Below are positions 25,101 to 33,733 of a stretch of 60,857 nucleotides of DNA, in pieces; positions within the stretch are counted from its first letter, which is position 1, and each line of letters starts with the position of its first letter. Position numbers and translations under genes: made by a program. The DNA lies in NCBI GenBank assembly GCA_948470255.1, contig CAOKOS010000008.1, forward strand, positions 1-60,857, in the 5' to 3' direction. The notes beneath the pieces were generated by a model. That model did no database searches. It was not told the origin of the DNA and saw nothing but the letters and a program-made list of their open reading frames with translations. Origin of the DNA: an uncultured Lachnotalea sp. (GTDB taxonomy: Bacteria; Bacillota; Clostridia; Lachnospirales; Lachnospiraceae).

Positions 25101-27740
25101 ATGAAATCTAAAGGGGAGAAACGTAATCTCGCTCTTCCGGTGATATTGACAATTTGCCTACTCCTGTTTTTAATAGCCGGAGGTTTATATTTTACGAAGT
25201 ACCTGCAGAATCAGATTTTTGAGGAGCGTACTACGCAGCTGAATGAAATTACATCGCAGGTGCAGGTTAATTTAAGCAATGCATTGGATGCCCACTGGAA
25301 TTATTTGACTTCCGCGGTAAATTTTCTGGATGGCCAGAAGTTTGGTACAGTTGAGGACACGACCACATATCTCAGCGAATTGGAACACATTTTAGGGACA
25401 GATAATTACAGTTCCATGTTGATGCTGTTGGATACTCAGGGGAATTGTTATGATGCCGCGGGAAAACATGGCGTCTGGTCTGATATTGACCGGATTTCCG
25501 GTGGGGAGAGGCAATATACTTTCATAACGGACAGTTATATTTATCAGGGAAGTTATTGGGCTTTTGTACAGAAATTGGAGGAGCCGCTTACGGTAGAAGA
25601 TTCCGGTGCCAGTTTTACCCATGCAGTCCTTTTGAAAGATGTATATACTTTAACAGAATACTATGACAGCACTGCTTACGGTAGCCGGAATGAAACGTAT
25701 ATTCTGAAAAGTGACGGGACGCGGATGCATGATGATATTTCCAATGAAAATACCATCCAGGCATATAATGTGCTGAAAGTGTTGGAAGGCATGGAAGGCC
25801 AGGCATTTCCTGATATCAGGGCGGCCCTGGCACAAGAGGATACAATCAGTACGAACTTTAAGTATAATGGGACAGAGTATTACTATTGTCTTACGTCGCT
25901 GGAGGACTATGATACACTGCTGCTATTTTTGATTCCGGCGAATTTTGTGGCTTCCGGCACAGTTAATATGGTAGGGACGGTGATTCGGACATTGCTGGTT
26001 TTATCAGTGATCCTGGTGGCCATGCTGATTTTGACGGTGGTATTCATCATCAGGCAGCAAAGCAGCGCCCGTATGTTCCAAAAAGAGCAGGAGAACCTGC
26101 ACAGGCAGGAGGAGATGAATGCGCGGCTGGAAGAAACTAATGCAATGCTGGCCCGTTCCAAAGAGACGGCAGAGCAGGCGTTTCAGATAGCGGAGGAAGC
26201 AAACAGGGCTAAAAGTTCTTTCCTCTCCAATATGAGCCATGATATCAGGACACCCATGAATGCGATTGTCGGCTTTGCCGCCCTTTTGGAAAGGGATGCC
26301 CATAATCCTGATAAAGTAAGGGAATATACCAGAAAAATCACTTCTTCCAGCCAGCATCTGTTGGGACTCATCAATGATATTCTGGATATCAGCAAAATTG
26401 AGGCCGGAAAGACTCTCCTTAATGTGTCGGATGAAAATATTGTGGATTTGATCGAAAATATTGATGCCATTATCCGTCCCCAGATGAAAGCCAAAAGCCA
26501 TGTTTTTGAAGTTTACAGCAAGGATATCAGACATGAGCATGTGGTGATGGATAAGCTGCGCCTGAATCAGATTTTACTGAATCTGCTGTCCAATGCGGTT
26601 AAATATACCCCGGAGGGCGGCCGTGTAACCATGACGGTCCAGGAGCTGCCACAACATACCAGACAGCTGGCCCATTTCAGGTTTATCGTGGAAGATAATG
26701 GCTATGGTATGAGTGAGGAATACATAGAAAAGATTTTCCATGCCTTTACCAGGGAGGAGGACAGCGTCACCAACAAAATCCAGGGAACCGGACTTGGGAT
26801 GGCCATTACAAAAAACCTGCTGGACTTGATGGGTGGGAAAATTTTAGTAAACAGTGAAAAAGGAAAAGGTTCTACCTTTACGGTGGATTTGGAATTGCAG
26901 ATCAGCAATCATGCAGTTGATCAGGATTTCTGGAAGAAAAACGGGATTACGCGGATCCTGGCAGTGGATGATGAAGAAGTGATCTGCCAGAATATCCAGA
27001 TGGCCATGGAAGGCACTGGCGTACAACTGGAATATACACTGGATAGCCGGGTGGCCATAGAGAGGGTAAGGCAGTCCAAAGAGGATGGTTCCGGTTATGA
27101 TATTGTACTTCTGGATTGGAAAATGCCGGTTATGGATGGCTTAGAAACTGCGAGACGTATCCGGCAGGAGACATCGGCGGATATGCCGATTCTCATTTTG
27201 ACCAGCTACGACTGGCCGGAGGATTCAGACGCGGTAAAGGCAGCAGGTATCGATGCCTTTCTCCCGAAACCCTTCTTTCTCACCAGTTTCCGCCAAAAGG
27301 TTGATTCTGTGTTGGGCCGTGAACCGGAGCATAAGCCGGTGGAGGAGGAAAAAAGTATTCTTCAGGGAATGCACATCCTTGTGGCGGAAGACAATGAAAT
27401 CAATGCGGAAATTTTAAATGAACTTTTAGATATGGCAGGGGCTTCCTGTGACATTTACGAGAACGGGGAGCTTGTGGTGGAAGCTTTTGAAAAGTCCATC
27501 CCCGGGCAGTACCGGCTGATATTGATGGATGTCCAGATGCCGGTGATGAACGGTTATGAGGCCACAAGAAAACTTCGGAACCTTGGCCATCCGCTGGCAA
27601 AGACGATTCCTGTCATTGCTATGACAGCAAATGCGTTTGCGGAGGATGTCCGGGATGCCATGGAAGCAGGCATGAATGCCCATGTGTCCAAGCCCATTGA
27701 TATGGCGGTGCTGGAGCAGACGGTTAAGACGGTGATTTAG
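25101..27740 (+). CDS. Hybrid sensor histidine kinase with two receiver domains
   Basis: An 879-residue membrane kinase. Helix 1 spans about residues 11-33, an extracellular Cache-like domain 34-290, and helix 2 291-317. A short coiled coil follows, then HisKA with phospho-acceptor His380 (NMSHDIRTP). The ATPase has N-box NLLSNAVKY, G1 EDNGYGMS and G2 GTGLGMA. Receiver 1 has Asp672 (LLDWKMP) and receiver 2 Asp810 (LMDVQMP), each with a conserved Lys. No HPt or DNA-binding output is attached, so phosphoryl groups must pass to a partner elsewhere. ATG at 25101 follows GAGGAGGGG; an extension upstream would overlap the lipoprotein gene. The two lipoproteins upstream are its likely ligand-binding partners. 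Confidence 0.9.
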   Translation: MKSKGEKRNLALPVILTICLLLFLIAGGLYFTKYLQNQIFEERTTQLNEITSQVQVNLSNALDAHWNYLTSAVNFLDGQKFGTVEDTTTYLSELEHILGTDNYSSMLMLLDTQGNCYDAAGKHGVWSDIDRISGGERQYTFITDSYIYQGSYWAFVQKLEEPLTVEDSGASFTHAVLLKDVYTLTEYYDSTAYGSRNETYILKSDGTRMHDDISNENTIQAYNVLKVLEGMEGQAFPDIRAALAQEDTISTNFKYNGTEYYYCLTSLEDYDTLLLFLIPANFVASGTVNMVGTVIRTLLVLSVILVAMLILTVVFIIRQQSSARMFQKEQENLHRQEEMNARLEETNAMLARSKETAEQAFQIAEEANRAKSSFLSNMSHDIRTPMNAIVGFAALLERDAHNPDKVREYTRKITSSSQHLLGLINDILDISKIEAGKTLLNVSDENIVDLIENIDAIIRPQMKAKSHVFEVYSKDIRHEHVVMDKLRLNQILLNLLSNAVKYTPEGGRVTMTVQELPQHTRQLAHFRFIVEDNGYGMSEEYIEKIFHAFTREEDSVTNKIQGTGLGMAITKNLLDLMGGKILVNSEKGKGSTFTVDLELQISNHAVDQDFWKKNGITRILAVDDEEVICQNIQMAMEGTGVQLEYTLDSRVAIERVRQSKEDGSGYDIVLLDWKMPVMDGLETARRIRQETSADMPILILTSYDWPEDSDAVKAAGIDAFLPKPFFLTSFRQKVDSVLGREPEHKPVEEEKSILQGMHILVAEDNEINAEILNELLDMAGASCDIYENGELVVEAFEKSIPGQYRLILMDVQMPVMNGYEATRKLRNLGHPLAKTIPVIAMTANAFAEDVRDAMEAGMNAHVSKPIDMAVLEQTVKTVI

Positions 27741-27771
27741 GGAGATATAAGTTTATAGTTACAAAGTGTAA

Positions 27772-27844
27772 ATAATATCCGGCGTCCGCGCCTGTCTCTG
27801 CCCTTGTCTAGTGGGCGGAACCGGGCGCGGACGCCGGATATTAT
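27772..27844. terminator. Bidirectional terminator-like hairpin with 21-bp perfect arms
   Basis: Arms 27772-27792 and 27824-27844 match perfectly over 21 bases around a 31-base centre. The structure lies 31 bases after the kinase stop and 19 bases before the stop of the convergent cupin gene, so it can end both transcripts. Bases 27790-27819 align with 3437-3466 of the first palindrome at 23 of 30 positions. Confidence 0.8.
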
Positions 27845-27863
27845 TTAGATATATTAGGTGTAT

Positions 27864-28319
27864 TTATTCACCGCAAATCATCTCATCCAGATCTATCCTG
27901 GGGGCTTCCTGGACAGGGGAGACGACGATGGCTTTGAAAGTGCAGCCTTCCGCCACTGCCACAAAGTGCCCTTTGCCGGCGGCAATGTCCAACTGGGCGC
28001 CGGCGGGGATGCGGACGATCTGGGCGGTATTCATAACAGGTTTGCCGTTTTCTATATCAATAAACAGCATAAGAGCGGTTCCTTCAGTGAAGAAGAACTG
28101 CTCGGCATCCTCATGGTATTCGATCTGGCTGAAATTGGGAGTATGATGCCAGCCCTGGAGGAGGCCGGACATGATCTTGTCCGTCTTAAATTTAGTGACA
28201 ATGGGAAATGCGGTCCATTCAAAAAAATCTTCTTTGTAAGGTTTACAGGTTTCTGTAAAAGCCACATTGACGCCTTTAATAGTTACGTTTTTTAAATCCT
28301 GGATTTTTACTTTCATCAT
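27864..28319 (-). CDS. Cupin-like protein, possibly ureidoglycolate lyase-related
   Basis: A 151-residue protein that looks like a single-domain beta-barrel. Features are GLLQGWHHTPNFSQIEYHEDAEQFFFTEGTALM in shortened form (HHTPNF..IEYHEDAEQ), then IVRIPAGAQLDIAAGKGHFVA. The His/Glu spacing and the PAG..H pattern recall ureidoglycolate hydrolase/lyase and other cupins. No purine-degradation genes are adjacent, so the substrate is open. Start ATG-ATG at 28319 lies behind GGAGGGA. It is transcribed alone. Confidence 0.65.
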   Translation of the reverse strand: MMKVKIQDLKNVTIKGVNVAFTETCKPYKEDFFEWTAFPIVTKFKTDKIMSGLLQGWHHTPNFSQIEYHEDAEQFFFTEGTALMLFIDIENGKPVMNTAQIVRIPAGAQLDIAAGKGHFVAVAEGCTFKAIVVSPVQEAPRIDLDEMICGE

Positions 28320-28526
28320 TTAGTCCCTCCATACATTTTAGCGGCCAAAGCCGCTTTTCATTCAGTATAACACCGGAAAAGCAAAAAGGGAATATGGAAA
28401 TAAAGCTGGATTTTTCCACAAAAGCATGTTATAACAATTCTGGGATTTCATCTGTAAAAAGACAAGAAAACCAAGGGAAATGCTGTAGGACATTCTAAAA
28501 ATATAAGAAAGTACAGAGAGGTTTTT

Positions 28527-30296
28527 ATGAAAAAGCTGATAGATTTGATCAGGGAAATTGTGGAACAAGGGTTTGAAGACTGTGGATATGAAAGGAGCCT
28601 GGGAAAGGTAACACTGTCCAACCGGCCAGATTTGTGTGAGTACCAGTGCAACGGGGCCATGGCGGGGGCGAAAATTTATAAAAAAGCCCCCATTATGATT
28701 GCCGGTGATGTGGTGGAAAGGCTTTCCGGCCAGGAGGTTTTTGAGGAGATCGGGGCCGTGAATCCCGGCTTTATCAATATGAAGATTTCCGGCAGTTTCG
28801 TGGCGGGATATCTGGAGCAGATGAATGGTTCCGAAAAGCTGGGAATGAGTCAGGAAGGGCAGAAAGAAACCATCATCATTGATTACGGCGGACCCAATGT
28901 GGCGAAACCCCTCCATGTGGGGCATCTCCGTTCAGCCATTATTGGGGAGAGTATGAAGCGCCTTTCCCGGTTTTTGGGACATACGGTGATCGGCGACGTC
29001 CATCTGGGGGACTGGGGCCTTCAGATGGGGCTGATTATTGAGGAATTAAAAGAGCGTAAACCGGAACTGCCCTATTTTGATGAGTCATATACCGGGGAAT
29101 ATCCAAAGGAAGCGCCTTTTACCATCGGGGAGCTGGAGGAGATTTACCCGGCGGCCAGCGCGAAAGCGAAACAGGATGAAGCATTTGCAGGGAAGGCCCA
29201 CGATGCCACCTACAAGCTCCAGAACGGAAACAGGGGCTATATGGCCGTATGGAACCATATTCTGAATGTATCGGTTTCCGATTTAAAGAAAAATTATGAA
29301 AAACTGAACGTGACTTTTGATATTTGGAAGAAGGAAAGCGACGCCCAGCCTTATATTCCGGCTATGGTAAAGCGGCTGAAAGAGGAAGGCTTCGCCCATG
29401 AAAGCCAGGGGGCGCTGGTGGTGGATGTAAAAGAAGAGGGCGATGCAAAAGAAGTGCCGCCCTGTATCCTGCTTAAATCCGACGGTGCGACCCTGTATTC
29501 CACCACGGATCTTGCTACCCTCGTGGAGCGGGAAAAGCTGTTTTCCCCCGACAGGATTCTCTATGTGGTGGATAAACGGCAGTCCCTCCACTTTACCCAG
29601 GTATTCCGCTGCGCCAGGAAAACTGGGATTGTGAAGGAAGGGACGAAGCTTGATTTCCTGGGCTTTGGCACCATGAACGGAAAGGACGGAAAGCCCTTTA
29701 AGACCAGGGACGGCGGAATCATGCGGCTGGAATACCTGATTCAGGAAATCAGCGATGCGGTTTATGATAAAATCATGGAAAATAAATCCATGGATGAAAA
29801 AGAGGCGGAAAAGACGGCCAAAGTCATCGGGCTGGCAGCGCTTAAGTATGGGGATCTTTCCAACCAGGCGGCCAAGGACTACGTCTTTGACGTAGACCGT
29901 TTTATCTCTTTTGAAGGGGATACGGGGCCTTATATCCTTTATACCATTGTGCGGATCAAGTCCATTGAGGCAAAGTATGCGGCTCTGGAGAAACAGTATG
30001 AAGGGGAAGTAAAGATTCTGCCGGCGGCTTCTGAAAGTGAAAAGGCCCTTCAGCTTATGGTGGGCAGGGTGGCTGACGCGCTGCTGTTGGCCTTTACTGA
30101 GGAGGCGCCCCACAAAATATGCCAGTATATTTATGATTTGTCCAATGCGTTCAACCGGTTTTATCATGAGACAAAGATTATGACAGAGGAAAACGGAGAA
30201 CGCCGGGCAGGATATATCCGCCTTTTGGGGCTGGTGAGATGTGTTTTGGAAACTTGTATTGATATTTTGGGATTTGAAGCGCCCGACAGAATGTAG
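28527..30296 (+). CDS. argS: Arginyl-tRNA synthetase
   Basis: A 589-residue class I synthetase that charges tRNA-Arg. The N-terminal Arg-specific domain contains NPGFINMKISG. The HIGH signature is present as KPLHVGHLRSA. The KMSK-equivalent loop reads GKPFKTRDGG, a form common in ArgRS. GDLSNQAAKDYVFDVDRF and FEGDTGPYILYTIVRI are conserved ArgRS blocks, and the last ~130 residues fit the DALR anticodon-binding domain (DLSNAFNRFYHETKI). Length is normal. A GAGAGG ribosome site precedes the ATG. It is followed 10 bases later by a dipeptidase gene, so the two are probably cotranscribed. Confidence 0.97.
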   Translation: MKKLIDLIREIVEQGFEDCGYERSLGKVTLSNRPDLCEYQCNGAMAGAKIYKKAPIMIAGDVVERLSGQEVFEEIGAVNPGFINMKISGSFVAGYLEQMNGSEKLGMSQEGQKETIIIDYGGPNVAKPLHVGHLRSAIIGESMKRLSRFLGHTVIGDVHLGDWGLQMGLIIEELKERKPELPYFDESYTGEYPKEAPFTIGELEEIYPAASAKAKQDEAFAGKAHDATYKLQNGNRGYMAVWNHILNVSVSDLKKNYEKLNVTFDIWKKESDAQPYIPAMVKRLKEEGFAHESQGALVVDVKEEGDAKEVPPCILLKSDGATLYSTTDLATLVEREKLFSPDRILYVVDKRQSLHFTQVFRCARKTGIVKEGTKLDFLGFGTMNGKDGKPFKTRDGGIMRLEYLIQEISDAVYDKIMENKSMDEKEAEKTAKVIGLAALKYGDLSNQAAKDYVFDVDRFISFEGDTGPYILYTIVRIKSIEAKYAALEKQYEGEVKILPAASESEKALQLMVGRVADALLLAFTEEAPHKICQYIYDLSNAFNRFYHETKIMTEENGERRAGYIRLLGLVRCVLETCIDILGFEAPDRM

Positions 30297-30306
30297 GAGA
30301 ATTTAT

Positions 30307-31332
30307 ATGGCCTCTCATATTAGTTATATTGATTTGCATTGTGATACTTTGATGATGTTTGCGGGAGACGGCGGGAACCTTTACGAAAATGAAATGTCTG
30401 TGGACATTGCGCGGCTGCAAAAGGGGAACTGCCTGGCCCAGTTTTTTGCCATCTGGATGCCGGACGGAGACGGCAGGAGAGAATTGGAAAAAAAGGGGGT
30501 TTGTAAATCCCTTTCCGGCGAATTTTCCGATACAGAATGGGACAACGCTTATATTGAGCGGCTGCTTCACAGCCTTGAGGCGGCCTGCATGGAACATAAA
30601 GATAAGGTTTCGCTGGCTCTGTGTATGAAAGATTTGCGGGACAATGAGGCCGCTGGGCGCATGTCGGCCTTTTTAACCCTGGAAGACGGCCGGGCAGTGG
30701 AGGGGGACATGGAACGGCTGAAATACTTTTATGACAAAGGCGTCCGTCTCATTACCCTTACCTGGAATTATGATAACTGCTTCGGCAGGGCCAATTATAG
30801 GGACGGGGCTTTTGGCAGCAGGGGAAGCGGCCTTACAGATTTTGGGAAAGAGGCTGTCCGCTATATGAATGAACTGGGGATGATGGTGGATGTATCCCAT
30901 CTGTCCGACGAGGGGTTTTATGATGTGGCGGCTGTTTCCAGGAAGCCTTTCGTGGCTTCCCATTCCAATGCCAGGACATTGTCCTTTTGTTCGCGGAATT
31001 TAAGTGACGACATGATTCGGCTGCTGGCCCAGAAGGGCGGTGTGACGGGGCTTAATTTTGCCCCTGGTTTTCTGGCAGAAGATTTTAACAGCAAAGACAG
31101 CCGTATTAACCGCATGGCAGCCCATGCAAAGCATATTGTAAACTGTGGCGGCGAAGAGGTTTTGGCCCTTGGCTCCGACCTGGACGGAATAGAGGGGAAT
31201 CTGGAAATTGCTTCCCCAGACCAGATGGGGCTTTTGTGGGAAGCGCTCCGCCATTCGGGTTTTTCGGAACGGCAGATTGAACTGGCGGCCAGGAAAAATG
31301 CAGAACGGGTCATGGGGGACATTTTGGGATAG
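30307..31332 (+). CDS. Membrane dipeptidase family (peptidase M19)
   Basis: A 341-residue zinc dipeptidase of family M19 (renal-dipeptidase type). Metal-binding and active-site blocks are seen: DLHCDTL near the N terminus, the bridging Glu in LTLEDGRAVEG, MMVDVSHLSDEGF, PFVASHSNAR, and LGSDLDGIEG. The family cleaves dipeptides, including some D-residue and beta-lactam-like substrates. No signal peptide is visible, so it should be cytoplasmic despite the family name. ATG at 30307 is preferred over upstream starts inside argS because GTAGGAG lies just in front. Confidence 0.93.
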   Translation: MASHISYIDLHCDTLMMFAGDGGNLYENEMSVDIARLQKGNCLAQFFAIWMPDGDGRRELEKKGVCKSLSGEFSDTEWDNAYIERLLHSLEAACMEHKDKVSLALCMKDLRDNEAAGRMSAFLTLEDGRAVEGDMERLKYFYDKGVRLITLTWNYDNCFGRANYRDGAFGSRGSGLTDFGKEAVRYMNELGMMVDVSHLSDEGFYDVAAVSRKPFVASHSNARTLSFCSRNLSDDMIRLLAQKGGVTGLNFAPGFLAEDFNSKDSRINRMAAHAKHIVNCGGEEVLALGSDLDGIEGNLEIASPDQMGLLWEALRHSGFSERQIELAARKNAERVMGDILG

Positions 31333-31425
31333 GAAGTTTCCACCAGGTGTTTTCTGCATTTTTTGTGGAAGAGAAAAGGGAAATATGTTATACTGAACCA
31401 TAATAAATATCAAAGGAGAACAGGT

Positions 31426-32598
31426 ATGGATAATTTTACATTTTACAGCCCCACGTATTTTGCGTTTGGGAAAGGAATGGAAAATCAGGCGGGCCATTAT
31501 GTGAAACGGTTTGGGGGAAGCCGTGTCCTTATCCATTATGGCGGTGGAAGCGTTGTCCGTTCCGGCCTCCTTTCCAGGGTAAAAGCTTCTCTGGAAAAAG
31601 AGGGGATTGGTTATGTGGAGCTGGGCGGCGTAAAGCCCAATCCCAGAAGCGGCCTTGTATATGAGGGTATCCGGCTTTGCCGGAAAGAACATGTGGATTT
31701 TATTTTGGCAGTGGGCGGAGGCAGCACCATTGACTCCTCAAAAGCCATTGCCATTGGGACGCCTTATGAGGGGGACTTTTGGGATTTTTATCTGGGAAAA
31801 GCGCAGCCGGAAAAATCCATCCCCGTGGGGTCTGTCCTTACCATCGCAGCGGCAGGCAGCGAGGGAAGCGACGGCTCTGTGATCACCCATGAGGAGGGTA
31901 TGTATAAAAGGCCCTTTGGCTGTGAGATGATGCGTCCTGTTTTTGCCATTATGAACCCTGAGCTGACCATGACACTGCCGCCTTATCAGACAGCCAGCGG
32001 CTGTACGGATATCATGGCCCATGTACTTGAACGGTATTTTACAAACACGAAGCATGTGGAGATCACAGACCGCCTTTGTGAAGGCGTTTTAAAAACCATT
32101 ATTAAAGAACTGCCGAAGGTCCTTGAGAATCCCAATGATTATGAAGCCAGGGCCAATATCATGTGGGCGGGTACCCTGGCCCACAATGACGTTTGCGGCG
32201 TGGGAAGGGAACAGGACTGGGCAAGCCACAATCTGGAGCATGAGCTTTCAGCATTTTATGACTGTGCCCATGGAGCCGGGCTGGCGGTGATGTTCCCGGC
32301 ATGGATGACCTATGTTATGCATCATGACGTGGATCGTTTCGCCCAGTTTGCAGTCCGCGTATGGGGCTGTGAGATGGATTTTGAAAACCCGCAGGAGACG
32401 GCAAAGGAAGGCATCGCCAGGACAAAGGCGTTTTTCCATTCCGTTGGAATGCCCACTTCTTTTGAGGAACTTGGGGCAAAAGAGGAGGATATCCCGAAGC
32501 TTTTAGAGACACTTCAGATCGAAGGCCGTACAGAAGGCTTTTTTGTGAAACTTGGGCCGAAGGAATGTGAGGAAGTCTATCGTTTGGCCTGCCAATGA
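31426..32598 (+). CDS. Iron-containing alcohol dehydrogenase (butanol dehydrogenase type)
   Basis: A 390-residue group III alcohol dehydrogenase. The nucleotide-binding signature GGGSTIDSSKAIA is present, and iron ligands are supplied by the Asp/His of CTDIMAHVLERYF, HNLEHELSAFYDCAHGAGLAV (given here as HNLEHEL and DCAHG). It most resembles NAD(P)H-dependent butanol dehydrogenases that reduce aldehydes in clostridial fermentation. ATG at 31426 follows AAAGGAGAACAGG. A paralogue lies two genes downstream; the pair differs at many positions outside the motifs, suggesting different aldehydes or cofactors. Confidence 0.93.
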   Translation: MDNFTFYSPTYFAFGKGMENQAGHYVKRFGGSRVLIHYGGGSVVRSGLLSRVKASLEKEGIGYVELGGVKPNPRSGLVYEGIRLCRKEHVDFILAVGGGSTIDSSKAIAIGTPYEGDFWDFYLGKAQPEKSIPVGSVLTIAAAGSEGSDGSVITHEEGMYKRPFGCEMMRPVFAIMNPELTMTLPPYQTASGCTDIMAHVLERYFTNTKHVEITDRLCEGVLKTIIKELPKVLENPNDYEARANIMWAGTLAHNDVCGVGREQDWASHNLEHELSAFYDCAHGAGLAVMFPAWMTYVMHHDVDRFAQFAVRVWGCEMDFENPQETAKEGIARTKAFFHSVGMPTSFEELGAKEEDIPKLLETLQIEGRTEGFFVKLGPKECEEVYRLACQ

Positions 32599-32621
32599 AG
32601 TTTCAGCATGGGGGATAAGTC

Positions 32622-33689
32622 ATGAAGAAGCGATATTTATGCCCGGTTTGTGACCAGGAGCTGACAGCAAAAAGCTTCTGTCCGGAGTGCCGCCGGATCC
32701 GCAGGGAGCCTGTGGTATATGAAGGCTGGCTGCTTCCAAATGAAAGCAGCCATGAAGGGATGGTGGAAACGGCTGCCACCGGGGGGAACAGCGGAAGCGT
32801 CCAGCCTTCTGGAAAAGGACAGAGCCGTCCGGTTCCCGGAAAAGGGGCGTATGCCGGAAGGCAGGTACGGGCCGGAGGGCGGGTGTATGACAGCCGCTAT
32901 ATGGATAACTGCGGCAGCGGCCATGCCCATACTTACGGAGTTCCCAATCGGGATCCCCATAAGAAAAAGCAGGCGGAGGGAAGCGCTTCCAGGAAAATGC
33001 TGAGAAGCTTTACCATTATCCTGGTGGTGGTAATTCTGGCGGCGGCCTTTGTGGGGCCTGTCAAGGAAATGGTGGAAGATCTGATCTTGGGAACAGAAGA
33101 GTCTTCCGGTGGGGAAATCCTGGAGGAAAGCTTTGGAGCCACGGAGGAAGAAAGCCCCGAAAGAGTTACGGTTCTTTCGGAGGAAGAAGTGGTGGCGGCG
33201 GGAGAACCCTGCAATGGGTACAGCCATTACGATGTAGACGGTTCCGAATATGTAAACCGGCTGTCCGGTTATATAGAAGCATTGTGGCAGTCGGAAACAC
33301 CGGATATCGAATGGATGGAAAGCAACAACCAGATTTATAGAGAAGGGGATTATTCCTACAGTTATTATAAAAAAGGTGTAGAAATCTGGCTGGAAAACGG
33401 GATTTCTTATACGGTCAGCTGCGATACGGCCACCGGGGAAGTCATGGAGGTTTCTGTGGGGGCAGATACAGACGAGGCTTTTAGGCAGGCGTTTCTCCTG
33501 GCGGTCTGCGCCCTGGAGCCGGAGCGGGACAGGAATCAAGTGTGGCAGGAGCTTGAGACGCTGTTTTCAGATATGGAAGAAGAAGGGTACTATATGGAAA
33601 GATGGGGAATCCATGAAGTGTACCTTTCCGGCGGCAGTTATTATTATGGAAGTCTGACCTGCCTTCCTGAGTATGACAAATACCGGTAA
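32622..33689 (+). CDS. Zinc-ribbon membrane protein, unknown function
   Basis: A 355-residue protein. The N terminus carries a zinc ribbon with two Cys pairs (CPVC and CPEC, about residues 8-22). A ~90-residue Gly/Ser/Arg-rich linker follows, then one membrane helix (SFTIILVVVILAAAFVG, about residues 128-145). The outside part is acidic and ends in a folded domain of ~160 residues with many Tyr (YSHYDVDGSEYVNRL, YSYSYYKKGVEIWLENG). Similar zinc-ribbon/one-helix proteins are common in Lachnospiraceae and lack assigned functions. It lies 23 bases after the first alcohol dehydrogenase and 44 before the second, but nothing in it points to alcohol metabolism. Confidence 0.78.
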   Translation: MKKRYLCPVCDQELTAKSFCPECRRIRREPVVYEGWLLPNESSHEGMVETAATGGNSGSVQPSGKGQSRPVPGKGAYAGRQVRAGGRVYDSRYMDNCGSGHAHTYGVPNRDPHKKKQAEGSASRKMLRSFTIILVVVILAAAFVGPVKEMVEDLILGTEESSGGEILEESFGATEEESPERVTVLSEEEVVAAGEPCNGYSHYDVDGSEYVNRLSGYIEALWQSETPDIEWMESNNQIYREGDYSYSYYKKGVEIWLENGISYTVSCDTATGEVMEVSVGADTDEAFRQAFLLAVCALEPERDRNQVWQELETLFSDMEEEGYYMERWGIHEVYLSGGSYYYGSLTCLPEYDKYR

Positions 33690-33733
33690 AAATGCTGGTA
33701 AAAGCAGGATGAATTTTGTATATGGGGGTACAG

